A stretch of 64,000 nucleotides of DNA from Pyricularia pennisetigena (lineage: Eukaryota; Ascomycota; Sordariomycetes; Magnaporthales; Pyriculariaceae), in contig NC_043740.1 in assembly GCF_004337985.1 (NCBI RefSeq), forward strand, positions 4,401,030 through 4,465,029, in the 5' to 3' direction. Of this stretch, positions 41,643-52,455 are shown piece after piece (the first letter of the stretch is position 1; each line of letters opens with the position of its first letter). A program made the position numbers and the translations under genes. A model generated the notes under the pieces. It did not search any database and was not told the DNA's origin. It saw only the letters and a list, made by a program, of their open reading frames with translations.

Positions 41643-42935
41643 ATGCTGGCCTCACTTCAGTCTCTGGCCTTGAGCCTTTCCGTACTGGTTGCGACGACCG
41701 CGGCGCAGTCCAACCTCGTCGTGTCCCATTTCAATGGCAACGTCTACTCGCTAGACTTCTCGGGCTCGCAGTTGGCGATCAAGCAGACGCTCAAGGCCGG
41801 TGGGACGTGGCCGGCGTGGGTGACATATGACAACGATACCCGCACCGTCTACGTCAACGACGAGGCCGGCTGGGTTGCCCCGACCATCACCGCGCTCAGT
41901 GTCTCTGCCGACGGAACCCTGACGCAGACGGCTGCTGCGAGGAGCAATGGCGAGGTGCACAGTGGCTTGTACGGGGGTGCAGATGGCAAGGGGTTCATTG
42001 CTGTAGTTCAATAGTATGTCTTTTGTAATTCTTTTTCTTTTTTTCTTCTTTTTTTTTTTTTTTTTTTCACGCCAACCATAGCCCATCTCTTCTGTTTCAT
42101 GACGGCTAACGTTGCAATCCCCCAAACTAGCGAAAACTCGGGCATATGGACATACAAGCTGCCCATCACATCCTCCTCCCAACCGCTCCAGAAGCTCGGG
42201 CCCTGGACCATGTCCGGCTCCGGCCCGGTCCCGTCCCGCCAGAACAAGCCGCATCCGCACTCTGCCTTCACCGACCCTACCGGCCGCTTCCTGCTGACCG
42301 GCGATCTCGGCGCCGACCTAATCCGCGTCTTCTCCATCGACTCGGCCTCTGGCCAGCTGACGTCGTGCGCCGACGTCAAGACCGGAGCCGGCGACGGGCC
42401 CCGCCACGGCACCTTCTGGACCTCTGGCAACTCGACGGTCCTGTACGTGGTCAACGAGCTCGCCAACACCGTCGCCGCCTACCGCGTCGGCTACCCCTCC
42501 GGCGGCGGCGGGTGTCTGAGCCTGACCAGGTCCCAGACCATCTCCACCGTGGGGCCGGGCCGGACGGCGCCGGCGGGCTCCAAGGCCGCGGCGGTGCAGC
42601 TCGTCGCCGGCCGCCACCTGTACGTGACGAACCGCAACGACAAGACGTTCGGCGCCCAGCAGGACGCCATCGCGCTGTACTCGGTCTCGCCGGCCGACGG
42701 GCTGCTGACCTTTGTCGAGACCTCCAACTCGCGCGCCTTCTTCCCCCGCACTATGCAGGCCAACAAGGCCGGCACCATGCTGGCGGTCGGCGGCCAGACG
42801 TCGAGTAACGTCGTCATCTTGGAGAGGAACGCCCAGACCGGCAAGCTGGGCCGCGTGCTGGCGAACTTGGTGGTTGGGACGCCGGGTAGGGCCGGTGAGG
42901 AGGACGGCTTGAGTGCCGTTGCTTGGGTTGAGTAG
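41643..42935 (+). CDS. Secreted lactonase-family seven-bladed beta-propeller protein
   Basis: Two exons (41643-42013 and 42131-42935) around a 117-bp intron (GTATGT...ACTAG, joining a TAC codon) encode 391 aa. The family (PF10282 type) includes bacterial 6-phosphogluconolactonase and fungal carboxy-muconate cyclase, both acting on lactone rings. Residues 1-21 form a signal peptide, so the product is likely extracellular and not the cytosolic pentose-phosphate enzyme. Typical blades are visible: NVYSLDFSGSQLAIKQ, HPHSAFTDPTGRFLLTGDLGADLIRVF, GDGPRHGTFW, LYVVNELANTVAAYRV, FFPRTMQANKAGTMLAVGGQ. The gene is divergent from an AA7 oxidase whose product would be a lactone. Substrate assignment is inferred. 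Confidence 0.85.
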
Positions 42936-42969
42936 GACGCGAGTTGGTCTGTTGTGGTGAGCTGTGAGG

Positions 42970-42972
<3 letters not shown>

Positions 42973-43019
<47 letters not shown>
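42973..43019 (+). repeat. (AT)n microsatellite after lactonase gene
   Basis: About 23 AT dinucleotides starting 37 bases after the stop codon, in the likely 3' untranslated region. Confidence 0.9.
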
Positions 43020-43021
<2 letters not shown>

Positions 43022-43326
43022 CCACGACTAACAATGTACTTGATCTTCCAGAAAGCCGGTCCAACCCAAGTAGCCCGTACCAGTATATTTTTATTTATAC
43101 ACAACTTTGAACTAACTCATGTCGTAAGCCAAGTCGAAACTGTAGCCCAGAAAACAAATTGGCCGTCGATGATAAAGGAACAGCGACAATATGGTCACAT
43201 TAAATAGGCAACACTACCCGACCAAGGATGCAAGCGACTAAAATGGAATGCTGACCAGCTTGTCCACAAAATGATATATATATATATATCTGTTTTGCCA
43301 AGATATTAAACGTAGTCAACACCCGT

Positions 43327-44520
43327 CTAAGCAGGCACCACATCCCTTCCAGACTTGGCACTCTCCCGCATCGCCTCGATGATCTTCAACACCTCGGCCG
43401 CCTGGGTCGCCGGCACGGGGCAGTCCTCTTCCTTGCCGGATCTCAGCGCAGCCGCAAGCCCCCTGTACAGCTGCAGGTACGTAGCCGGCGGATCAATGTT
43501 GGGATACGCAACCTCGTGCGCCTTGCCGTCATCAGACAGCTTGGCCAGCCTTCCGGGCCTCTCGTCCCTGCCAAACTCCTTCTCGGTGCCCTTCATGCCG
43601 GCCTTGAGCTGGTCCTCCTGCGTATCGAGCCCCGTCTTGCGGTACGTGCCCTGGCTGCCTCGTACCCAGAACCTAGGCTGCTCGGCCTCGACGCTCAGCA
43701 CCCCGATGCGCACGTGGACCAGCAGCCCGGAATCGGCATAGCTCAGCACGGCGTTGACGCTGTCGGGCTCGTCCTCGATGCCGTCGACGCCCGAGACGAG
43801 GCGGCCCTCGCGCTGGCGGACAAACTTTGCGCTCACGGCCGAGGGCTTGCCAAAGAGGACGTAGACCTGGTCGACGAGGTGGGTGCCCAGGTCGTAGACG
43901 ACGCCACCGCCCTGCGACATGGTCATGCTGGCCTTCCAGTTGGTCGGGTGCGCGGCGCGGTGGCGGTCAAAGTGCGTCTCGAACTCCCAGATGCGGCCCA
44001 GCTCGCCGGCCTCGAGCAGCCGCCGGAGCGTGACAAAGTCACCGTCCCACCGGCGGTTCTGGTACACGCACAGCAGCTTCCCCTGGGTGCGGGCTAGCTC
44101 GGCGAGCTCGACGGCCTCGGCCGACGTCGGCACGAACGGCTTCTCAACCAGGACGTGCTTGCCGGCCTCGAGGGCCTGCTTGACAAAGGCGTAGTGGGTG
44201 TCTGGCGTCGTGGAGATGACGACGAGATCCAGGGCCGGATCGGCCAAAAAGGTGTCGACTGACGTGTGATGGTGAATGCCGGGGTAGTCCTGCGGGGCGG
44301 AGTCGTTGGGTTTGGGGCTGCGCTGGACGATGGAGTGCAGCGTAAGGCCTTGGGTGAGTTTGATGAATGGGATATGGAAGACCTTGGCTGACATGCTGAG
44401 AGTGGTTTTCTCCTGTGAGTAATTGTGAGGAGTATAAACGGTGGAGGGACTCGTTATTATGAGCCGCCTGACTTACCCATATCCAACCACTCCAACGTTG
44501 AAATTCTTTTGATCGGACAT
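43327..44520 (-). CDS. Gfo/Idh/MocA-family NAD(P)-dependent oxidoreductase
   Basis: Two exons (44520-44477 and 44395-43327) with an 81-bp intron (GTAAGT...CTCTCAG) encode 370 aa. The tiny first exon supplies the start of the Rossmann fold, VGVVGYG, which continues directly into MSAKVFHIPF. This exon would be missed if translation were assumed to start at 44394. The EKP motif at residues 99-101 (VLVEKPF) is the family catalytic and nucleotide-binding signature. YQNRRWDGDF and GGGVVYDLGTHLVDQ are typical of the dehydrogenase half. There is no signal peptide, so it is probably cytosolic. Members oxidise or reduce sugars, inositols or dihydrodiols. It lies tail-to-tail with the lactonase gene. 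The substrate is unknown. Confidence 0.88.
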
Positions 44521-45471
44521 GTTGAAAATGAGAGTTACTAGACTAGTTTCCTGATAGTCCGGTTGATGTATATACAGAGTACACAAGATGAAATGGAAGA
44601 CCAAGTGTATTTTGTGTATGTTCAGAAGAGGTGGGTATATATGTACAAGTTATAGCTGCTATGTGTTCTGGCCAACGGGTTTTTGAAGTGGATTTGAGCC
44701 GCCTTTTTCATGACCGTCCCGTTCGGATGACGTGCCGAGACCTGGCCCGTAATGCCAAGCCGGACAGAGCTTTCTCGCCGTCGCGGTGGAGCAGCTGAAG
44801 CAGCTGTAACATAGCTCTTTGGCTTCGTCATAGGCTGCTTCGTATCCAATTCAATTTCTTTACGATACTTTAGTGCCGTCTGGGAGGGGTCTTGTATTCG
44901 TCATTTTCATGCTGCGGTTCACAATGGAAGAACAAGTCGGTTGATGCTGAGGTCAAAACTCAGCAGGATCGATCTTGATATTCTTCAGTTGTCGGTATTT
45001 TCTTCCCTGAACATTTCCAGTTAATGCTCTGATACTCAATAGCAAGTTGAAGTCCATTCAGGTTGCCAAGGACCTGCATGTCCTTCCTTCCTTTCTACCC
45101 CTCCAGGTTCACATTTTTGGTAAGGGTTAGGGGTGTCTGCCCCGCTTGAGGGGCTTCTGCTAATCCCAAGCTTCTAATTGGTTCCAGTGCTGCAAGGATC
45201 TGCTCCGCGATCGGCCAAAAAAAATGCGAGCTTTGTTTGAGCTTCAATTGAACTCAATCCATCAGAACTGCTGTCCCTGTGACTGTCCCTGTGATCTTAG
45301 TCCACATATTCCCTCTTTTGCAAATTCGAGTGAATTGACTCACCGCTTCATTTGGGCGTCTTTTGCAGACAATGAGATTGTAGACGGAGCTCAATTGACC
45401 AGATCACCATACACTTCCAAGTACCTGCCTAGGACTTGACCGCTGCCTTCATCATCGGCGCCGCCATCGCC
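44521..45471. promoter_or_regulatory. Divergent upstream region of Gfo-like and ILV3 genes
   Basis: About 950 bp between divergent start codons. No gene is seen, and no specific motif can be assigned by eye. Confidence 0.4.
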
Positions 45472-47374
45472 ATGATGTCCTCAAACCTGTTGCGCGCCAG
45501 GGTGCCCAAGGCCCTGGCTGCCACCAGGAGCCATGCGTATGTCTTCACGCAGCCATTTTTTGATACAGACATCGAGCTGTCAAACGGCCTATACTACACC
45601 TATTGATCCGGACGCTTAGCAAACTAACATATCCTCCAACGTCACCAGGGCCCTCTTCTCCACAAGCTCCCGCCGCGCTGAGCAGCAGCTCAACAAGACT
45701 TCGGCCAAGATCACACAGCCCAAGTCCCAGGGTGCGTCGCAAGCCATGTTGTACGCTACCGGCTTGACCGAGGAGGACATGAACAAGCCGCAGGTCGGCA
45801 TCTCGTCGGTCTGGTACGAGGGCAACCCCTGCAACATGCACATCCTTAAGCTCTCGGAGCGGATCCGTGATTCCGTCAAGGCCGCCAACCTGGTCCCCAT
45901 GCGCTTCAACACCATTGGAGTCTCGGACGGCATCAGCATGGGTACCACCGGCATGCGCTACTCGCTGCAGAGCCGTGAGATCATCGCCGACAGCATCGAG
46001 ACCGTCATGCAGGGCCAGTGGTACGATGCCAACATCTCCATCCCGGGCTGCGACAAGAACATGCCCGGTGTTCTCATCGCCCTCGGCCGCGTCAACCGCC
46101 CCAGTTTGATCGTCTACGGCGGCACCATCAAGCCCGGTTGCAGCCAAAAGGGCGAGCCCATCGACATCGTCAGCGCCTTCCAGGCCTACGGCCAGTACCT
46201 CACCGGCGAGATCACCGAGGAGCAACGTTTCGACATCATCCGGAACGCGTGCCCGGGCGGCGGCGCATGCGGTGGCATGTACACCGCCAACACTTTGGCG
46301 TCGGCCATCGAGACTCTGGGCATGAGCTTGCCCGGAAGCAGCAGCAACCCCGCAGAGCACCCGAGCAAGCTGACCGAGTGTGACCAGGTTGGCGAGGCCA
46401 TCAAGAACATCCTCCGCGAGGACATCCGACCCCGCGACATCATGACGAGGCAGGCATTCGAGAACGCCATGGTTGTAGTCAGCATTCTCGGTGGAAGCAC
46501 CAACGCCGTCCTGCACCTGCTTGCCGTTGCCGACGCGGTCGGCGTCAAGCTTACCATCGACGATTTCCAAGCCGTGTCCGACCGGATACCGCTTTTGGCA
46601 GACCTCAAGCCGTCGGGCAAATACGTCATGGAGGATGTACACAAGATCGGCGGCACGCCTTCTCTTCTGCGCTTCCTGGCCAAGGAGGGCCTTATCGATG
46701 CTTCTGGCGTTACCGTCACGGGCAAGACCATGAAGGAGAACTTGGACAAGTACCCCGACTTCCCGGCCGACCAGCCCATCATCCGTCCCCTCAGCAACCC
46801 CCTCAAGGCCACGGGCCACATCCAGATCCTCCGCGGTAGCCTCGCACCCGGTGGCTCTGTCGGTAAGATCACAGGCAAGGAGGGTCTTCAGTTCACCGGC
46901 AAGGCGCGCTGCTACGACTGCGAGGACGACTTTATCGAGTCGCTGGAGCGGGGCGAAATCAAGAAGGGTGAGAAGACGGTCGTCATCATCCGTTACGAAG
47001 GCCCCAAGGGTGGTCCCGGCATGCCCGAGATGCTCAAGCCCAGCTCGGCCATCATGGGTGCCGGGCTCGGTAAGGACGTGGCCCTGATCACGGACGGACG
47101 CTTCTCTGGCGGTTCACACGGATTCCTCATTGGACACGTGGTGCCCGAGGCCATGGAGGGTGGACCTATCGCACTGGTTCGGGACGGCGACACCATCACG
47201 ATCGATGCGGAGAAGCGGGTGATCGACACGGACGTGTCAGACAAGACTATGGCGGAGCGCCGCGCCGAGTGGAAGGCTCCCCCAAGCAGGGTGACGAGGG
47301 GAACGCTGGCCAAGTACGCGGCGCTGGTGAGCGACGCGAGCAGTGGTTGCGTGACGGACAAGGTCGCACGGTAA
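45472..47374 (+). CDS. ILV3: Mitochondrial dihydroxy-acid dehydratase
   Basis: Two exons (45472-45536 and 45649-47374) with a 112-bp intron (GTATGT, CTAAC branch, CACCAG) encode 596 aa. The enzyme dehydrates 2,3-dihydroxy-isovalerate and its methylvalerate homologue to 2-oxo acids in valine and isoleucine synthesis, in mitochondria. The first about 40 residues are Arg/Ser/Ala-rich with few acidic residues, a targeting peptide. The family's iron-sulfur ligands are Cys83 (GNPCNMH), Cys156 (PGCDKNMPG) and Cys229 ([10 protein letters not shown]). Also seen are [45 protein letters not shown] in two parts, and [19 protein letters not shown] near the C-terminus. Met2 is an equally good start. A long open frame on the opposite strand is a shadow. 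Confidence 0.96.
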
Positions 47375-50300
47375 ATTGGGATATTGTAACCGGGAAGAAT
47401 GGCCTTGCGAACCATAACTGACAAGGCCGGTTACTATTCTGGGGGAAAAAAAAAGGGGGTGGTAATTCCAAAAGGAGCATCTATTCAGGGGCTATTTGAT
47501 TCATTTTGTTTGTAACTACCACTTTCCATCACTTTGTATCTGTTTAGGCGAGGCTATATACCTAGATTTATCTTTATCGTTCTTTTTACCCATCGATCCC
47601 ATGTTATTTTGTAACCCTGTGACTTGCCAGAAATGCCTCATGGATGTGATGCTGTATTATTCAATGTGTTCTGGCCTGGCAAATAACTAAGCCGGACAAT
47701 CTAGTCTAGTCTAATCTAGTAATCTTGTCATGAGCACATCCAACGGTGGATCATAGATGGCATGTAATATGGGGGATATGGATCCTGCATGTTTGTCATC
47801 TTGGCGATGCATCTAATTTGGCATCTGCTGCTGAGAATGGGCGCAGTTTGAGCTTGTCGATCCCTCAGCTCGTGTTGCCAAGTGCACAAAGTCCTGAGAA
47901 GCCGGACGGGAAGAAGCTGAGAGCCGAGTCGATCAAGTACAATGACTCCAAGCTTGCCACTAGCCAAACGAGTAACCCGAGAGAACATGGAAGCAGTGGC
48001 ATTTGAGTATTAGCACTAAAACAAAAAGACAACCGTGGCTAAGCATTTGGCGTCTGGCTCGACTTGACCAATCCCGTGGGTTTTATCGCTGGCGTGGTAG
48101 TAAACGACGAGTTGCAGCAGTAGTGTTGGGATTACCTTCTGGGGAAAATGGCCGGCCGACTGTTGTTGGCCGCTAGTTCCTATAAAAACCCGAACGACTA
48201 TTACCCGTGGTCTGCTAACGGCTGTTTGCTTGCATAAAACGGCTTTGTTTAAAAGGGTGTGGGGTTGGATTTTAACCTTCTTCTCGTGGCCGAGCGAACA
48301 GGCAACGGCTCTTTTGTGATTAGCGGCGGCGGCGGCGGCGGCAAAAAAAAAACGTTTGTTGCGCGGAGGGGATTCTGGCATTTGCACTTTGCCCGATCTA
48401 GCAGCAAACAAGAGAAGAAAAGAAAGGAAAAAAAAAGTGGCATCAGTGCCGAAACGGTGCGCCAAAATCTACGTCTCCGGCAATGCTGGGGCGGCGGCTC
48501 GTACGCGGGACCCTACATTTCCGTGCTCATAATGTCACGAGGCTTTGTCCTCCCTCGCTGGATGTAGTACACGCGGCTGACGGGCGGGGAACAAAATAAG
48601 AAAAAAGCTCGTATCACCCACCATGAGTCTGTGGCCTGCCGAACTCGGGTGGGAGAGAACGAAAGGTAAAGAAAAAGAGGGCCGCTGCATGGGTCAGTAA
48701 ATTTCCTAAATCAGGCCTTGCAGTTGATGATCTATCCATTCGAGCTAACCCAGGCGAGCGAACCAACACTCCCTCGCTGACAGCTGACCGTCGTAGTGAA
48801 CTATAACCTGTCTGTAAAAGCACAGACTGGCGTGAGGCGCTACGGCATACAACACGATGGATGCATGGGGGATGTCGTTACATGCAGTCAATCTGTCGGT
48901 CAAGAAGTTTCTGTAGCTACGGTAGTAGTAAGACAAGGAAGGTAATTAGCATTTTCTTGCTCATCCCTACATCCATCCCACCTTCTTTCAGCCTGATAAT
49001 TAAAAAAAAAAAAAAAAAAAAAAAAACCCGGGGAATAGTAGGTTGTTGCCACGGGCACGCTTCTCGGCACAGGGTCGAAAAAGGTAGCGCTGCCCTTTTC
49101 TCTTTTAGTGGAGGCCTTTGTCTATTGTTCTTGTTTTGAGTGGGGGATTGGCCGGAAGTGGGGACATGGACCCAGCTATAGCCGCGCGGTGTGGGAAAAT
49201 ACGAACGAGCAGAGAAAGGGGAGTCAGTCAGCAATCGCAGCATCGCAGTGAACCGACGATCTCATTTTCTCGTCTGACTAGACTAGGTTAACTTGGAGAT
49301 GGCAAAGATGGTTTCCTCCGATACCCGGTCTCCACCATAGCTGGAGATTTTTTCAAATCTTTGAACTGTTGGCTCAGAATATGCAGCGCCGTTTTTGGCA
49401 ACAGCCGAGGTAGGAAAGACCACTTGCTGGCTTGCTTCTGTCGATCCCAAGACGATTCGTAATTGCGGGGTTTCTGGTTGTTTCCCTCTCTCTCTCTTGT
49501 TCCCTTGATTCTTTTTTGTTATCTGGAATTTTCTGCAGCAAGGGTCCAACAACCAAATCATTGACTTGCTCCTGTTGCTACTGTACCCTCCACCGACTGG
49601 TCGGCCCTTGCTTAATCCACACGGCCGCGCAAGACGGCTTGACGGGTACAGCAAACCATATTCTATCAAGCTGCATCTGCACTACTACGATATACTCTGG
49701 TAGAACATGATGCTTCCCCTCCCTTTTGGGGAAAGAAAACGACAAAAATCGGTCTGGCATCGCATACTTTCGTGTTTGCCCAGCTAACTGATGCCACCCG
49801 ACGTAGTATCCATCTACAGTGGTAGCTCAAGCTACTGCGCGTCCTTTTCTTTCGTTGCTAGTCAGGCAATAATACACACATGCACACACCACCTGGGCTC
49901 CATGCCCGCCCTGTCCTGCCCTTGCCCCCTTGTCGCCGATTTGCTTGCTGTCTTTGTTTTTGGGTCGTGTCGTTCGCCCCATTCCCCCACACGCTTTCTG
50001 CTAGCAACCCGAAAAAAAATGACGGCATAACGTAGTAGCCGTGCTTGCTAGAGGAAAGCTGGGCCTTTGGTTTGCTAATGGTAGGTAGCTGGCCATGCTA
50101 GGGTGCTTCTAGATCTACCCTGGCATCGCCCTCCGTCTCTTACCCTCGGCTCTGTTACTTGATGTCCTGACGTGCTATGCTTTCTATGGGGTGTCTTTTT
50201 TGTTCGAGCGTCACTTTACTTGCTACACCCTCATCCAGGGCCTTTTATTTATTTTCTCTTTCGTAATTGATCTTCTTTCCAGTGTGTTCATGCAGATGGA

Positions 50301-50568
50301 GCTAGCGCGTGTACATACCAAGTTGTCTTTGATCCACAGTAGCTTCTGCCCCTTTTTTCCTGTCGGCTCTTTTTTTCCCTGAATTTGCCCCGGGAACAAG
50401 GATCACGTAAACGGATAACCCGTTCCGATACATGTAAGTGCAGTTCGTGATGGAGGAATACGAACAATGTACATGGAACCACGAGCAGCAGCAGGGTCTT
50501 GGACGGGCTTCTCTTTTTTTTCCCCCCCTCTTATTCCGGCCCACGACATGATCATCATGAAAAAGGGA
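47375..50568. other. Long intergenic region, no confident gene
   Basis: 3.2 kb between ILV3 and the cerato-platanin gene. A- and T-runs near 47450, 48345, 49000 and 49510, GC-trinucleotide run (GGC)n near 48325, and only short unsupported frames. Probably the long upstream region of the cerato-platanin gene. Confidence 0.6.
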
Positions 50569-50574
50569 TATAAA
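50569..50574 (+). promoter_or_regulatory. TATA box of cerato-platanin gene
   Basis: TATAAA 161 bases before the start codon, followed by a C/T-rich and CA-rich leader typical of strongly expressed fungal genes. Confidence 0.65.
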
Positions 50575-50734
50575 GAGCCGAGCAGGTCGTCTTTCCCACG
50601 TCCAATTCCTCCCATCACATCATCAGCCTCTCGCTCCAACATATCCTACATTCGCTCAACAAGCAAACATCTACATAATAAAAAAACCTCAACTTTAATA
50701 TCTTAATACCACATCTCCCCCTCAAACCGCAAAA

Positions 50735-51239
50735 ATGCAGCTCTCCAACATCCTCTCCATCTTCACCCTGGCCGCCGCCGCCCAGGCCGTCAGCGTCTCC
50801 TTCGACACCGGCTTCGACGACGGCTCGCGCTCCCTGACCTCGGTCTCGTGCTCCGACGGCGCCAACGGCCTCATTAGCAAGTACGGCTGGCAGACTCAGG
50901 GCCAGATCCGCAACTTCCCCTACATTGGAGGAGCCGAAGCCGTCGGCGGATGGAACTCGCCCAACGTACGTGCAATATTCTCCCCCCCCTCCCTAGCTGA
51001 AAGCAACGATTATCAAAACAAAAAATACTAACGTGACAATCAACAGTGCGGCACCTGCTGGCAGCTCACCTACAACGGCAAGTCCATCAACGTCCTCGCC
51101 ATCGACCGCGCCTCGGGCTTCAACATTGGCCTCGCCGCCATGAATGACCTGACCAACGGCCAGGCCGTCGGCCTCGGCCGCGTCGAGGCCCAGGCTCAGC
51201 AGGTCGCTCTCAGCGCCTGCGGCCTGTAAAAAAAGAGGG
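50735..51239 (+). CDS. Cerato-platanin family secreted protein
   Basis: Two exons (50735-50965 and 51048-51239) with an 82-bp intron (GTACGT, CTAAC branch, CAACAG) encode 140 aa. Cerato-platanins (MSP1 in the rice blast fungus, snodprot in Parastagonospora) are small secreted surface-active proteins that act in the fungal wall and on hosts. A signal peptide covers about residues 1-18. The mature protein of about 120 residues has the four conserved cysteines at 39, 78, 81 and 138, with the CGTCW motif straddling the start of exon 2. [20 protein letters not shown] and GWNSPNCGTCW are family hallmarks. Strong C-ending codon bias suggests high expression. The TATA box and leader are well formed. 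Confidence 0.96.
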
Positions 51240-52455
51240 AATGTCAAGTGGAAATATAATGATCTCTGCCAAGAAAAGACGTCTTCAACATGTCTAGGAA
51301 GGAGGCGCTTTTTCTTGTTATTATCTTAATGTTTTATAGTCGGGTGGGAAACAGCCACATTTAACGGTAATGAGAATAAACGATTATCATGTCCATCGCC
51401 TTTTGAGGGGGTTTTTTCTCCTTCCCCTTCATCTTTTCGTGCTTGTTTGTAGTCTCGAATATGTCTACCCAATTTTATTATCAGTAACCTGTATCCGAGT
51501 GTGAGAAAAGTCGCCGGATGCTTTCAAGTCTTCCCGAGTCTGACATAGAATCTGGTCCCTGGTTTGGGAGTTTTAGCCAGCAGTGTGATTAATCACGACC
51601 TTCCTCTCCTGATTCCTAAACTGGGCTCCAACAATTAACCCACCAAGATTTCCAGACCTCGACTGACAAACAGAAACAAGGCAGACAGACCGAAGATTCA
51701 CGCAATGGATAAACATGCAAAGTGTGATATACTGGGCGGTCAATCGATTCGAACCTAATCTGTATAAATCCATCGATCAACTTATCCATGGCACTGCCAA
51801 GAGTAGGTCGATGTATATCAACCACCCGACTGCTATGTACCGTCTCTTCCATATCCAAAATTAACCTCTCCTCTACGAGATACTCTCGAATCCCTTAACG
51901 GATCTCATCAACCAACTGTCAGTTCAACCCAGGTTCCCCCACCACAACCACCTCGCAATCAACAAAAGAAAGAGTCTACCCCGTCTGCTTGACCTCTTCT
52001 CAAAGAGTCTTCTCCACTATCCTGATATTATGGGCCAAGACTATGACACCACGACCAGGAACAGATATTGTTATGTTCACAAAAGAAAGACCAAAGCCTG
52101 AAGTCCCACTATACAGGGCGAGTTGAAACACTTGAAGCTTATCCTCACAGGCATCCTTTTTTTTTTTAAAAAACCACCTACCAAGAAGCAGAAGAGACGC
52201 AAGACCGTATACCCTTGGACGCCCAAACTCAAATTCACCCACCCAGATAACCAACCTGACAAAGGGAATATAGGTTAAACAGAGATGACAAAAAATAAAA
52301 TAAAAAATAAAACCATTCAACATAACGCTTGTTTGGGAAAAGGGGGTATCGTGTATAAGAACCCGAAAGAGTTGGTGAGGAGTTCGGAGGTGATTAAGAA
52401 CCAGAATTTTTGCCAAGAGGTAAAATGCTTCGAGGAGACCCCCCAGCAACCTGTA
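51240..52455. other. Intergenic, no gene seen
   Basis: Convergent 3' regions of the cerato-platanin and Zn2Cys6 genes. Only short unsupported frames. Confidence 0.6.

Noticed and set aside
45545..46819. A 424-codon minus-strand open frame opposite ILV3
   Set aside because: It lies entirely antisense to a highly conserved enzyme gene. Its composition is what GC-rich codon bias on the other strand produces, and no domain is visible.
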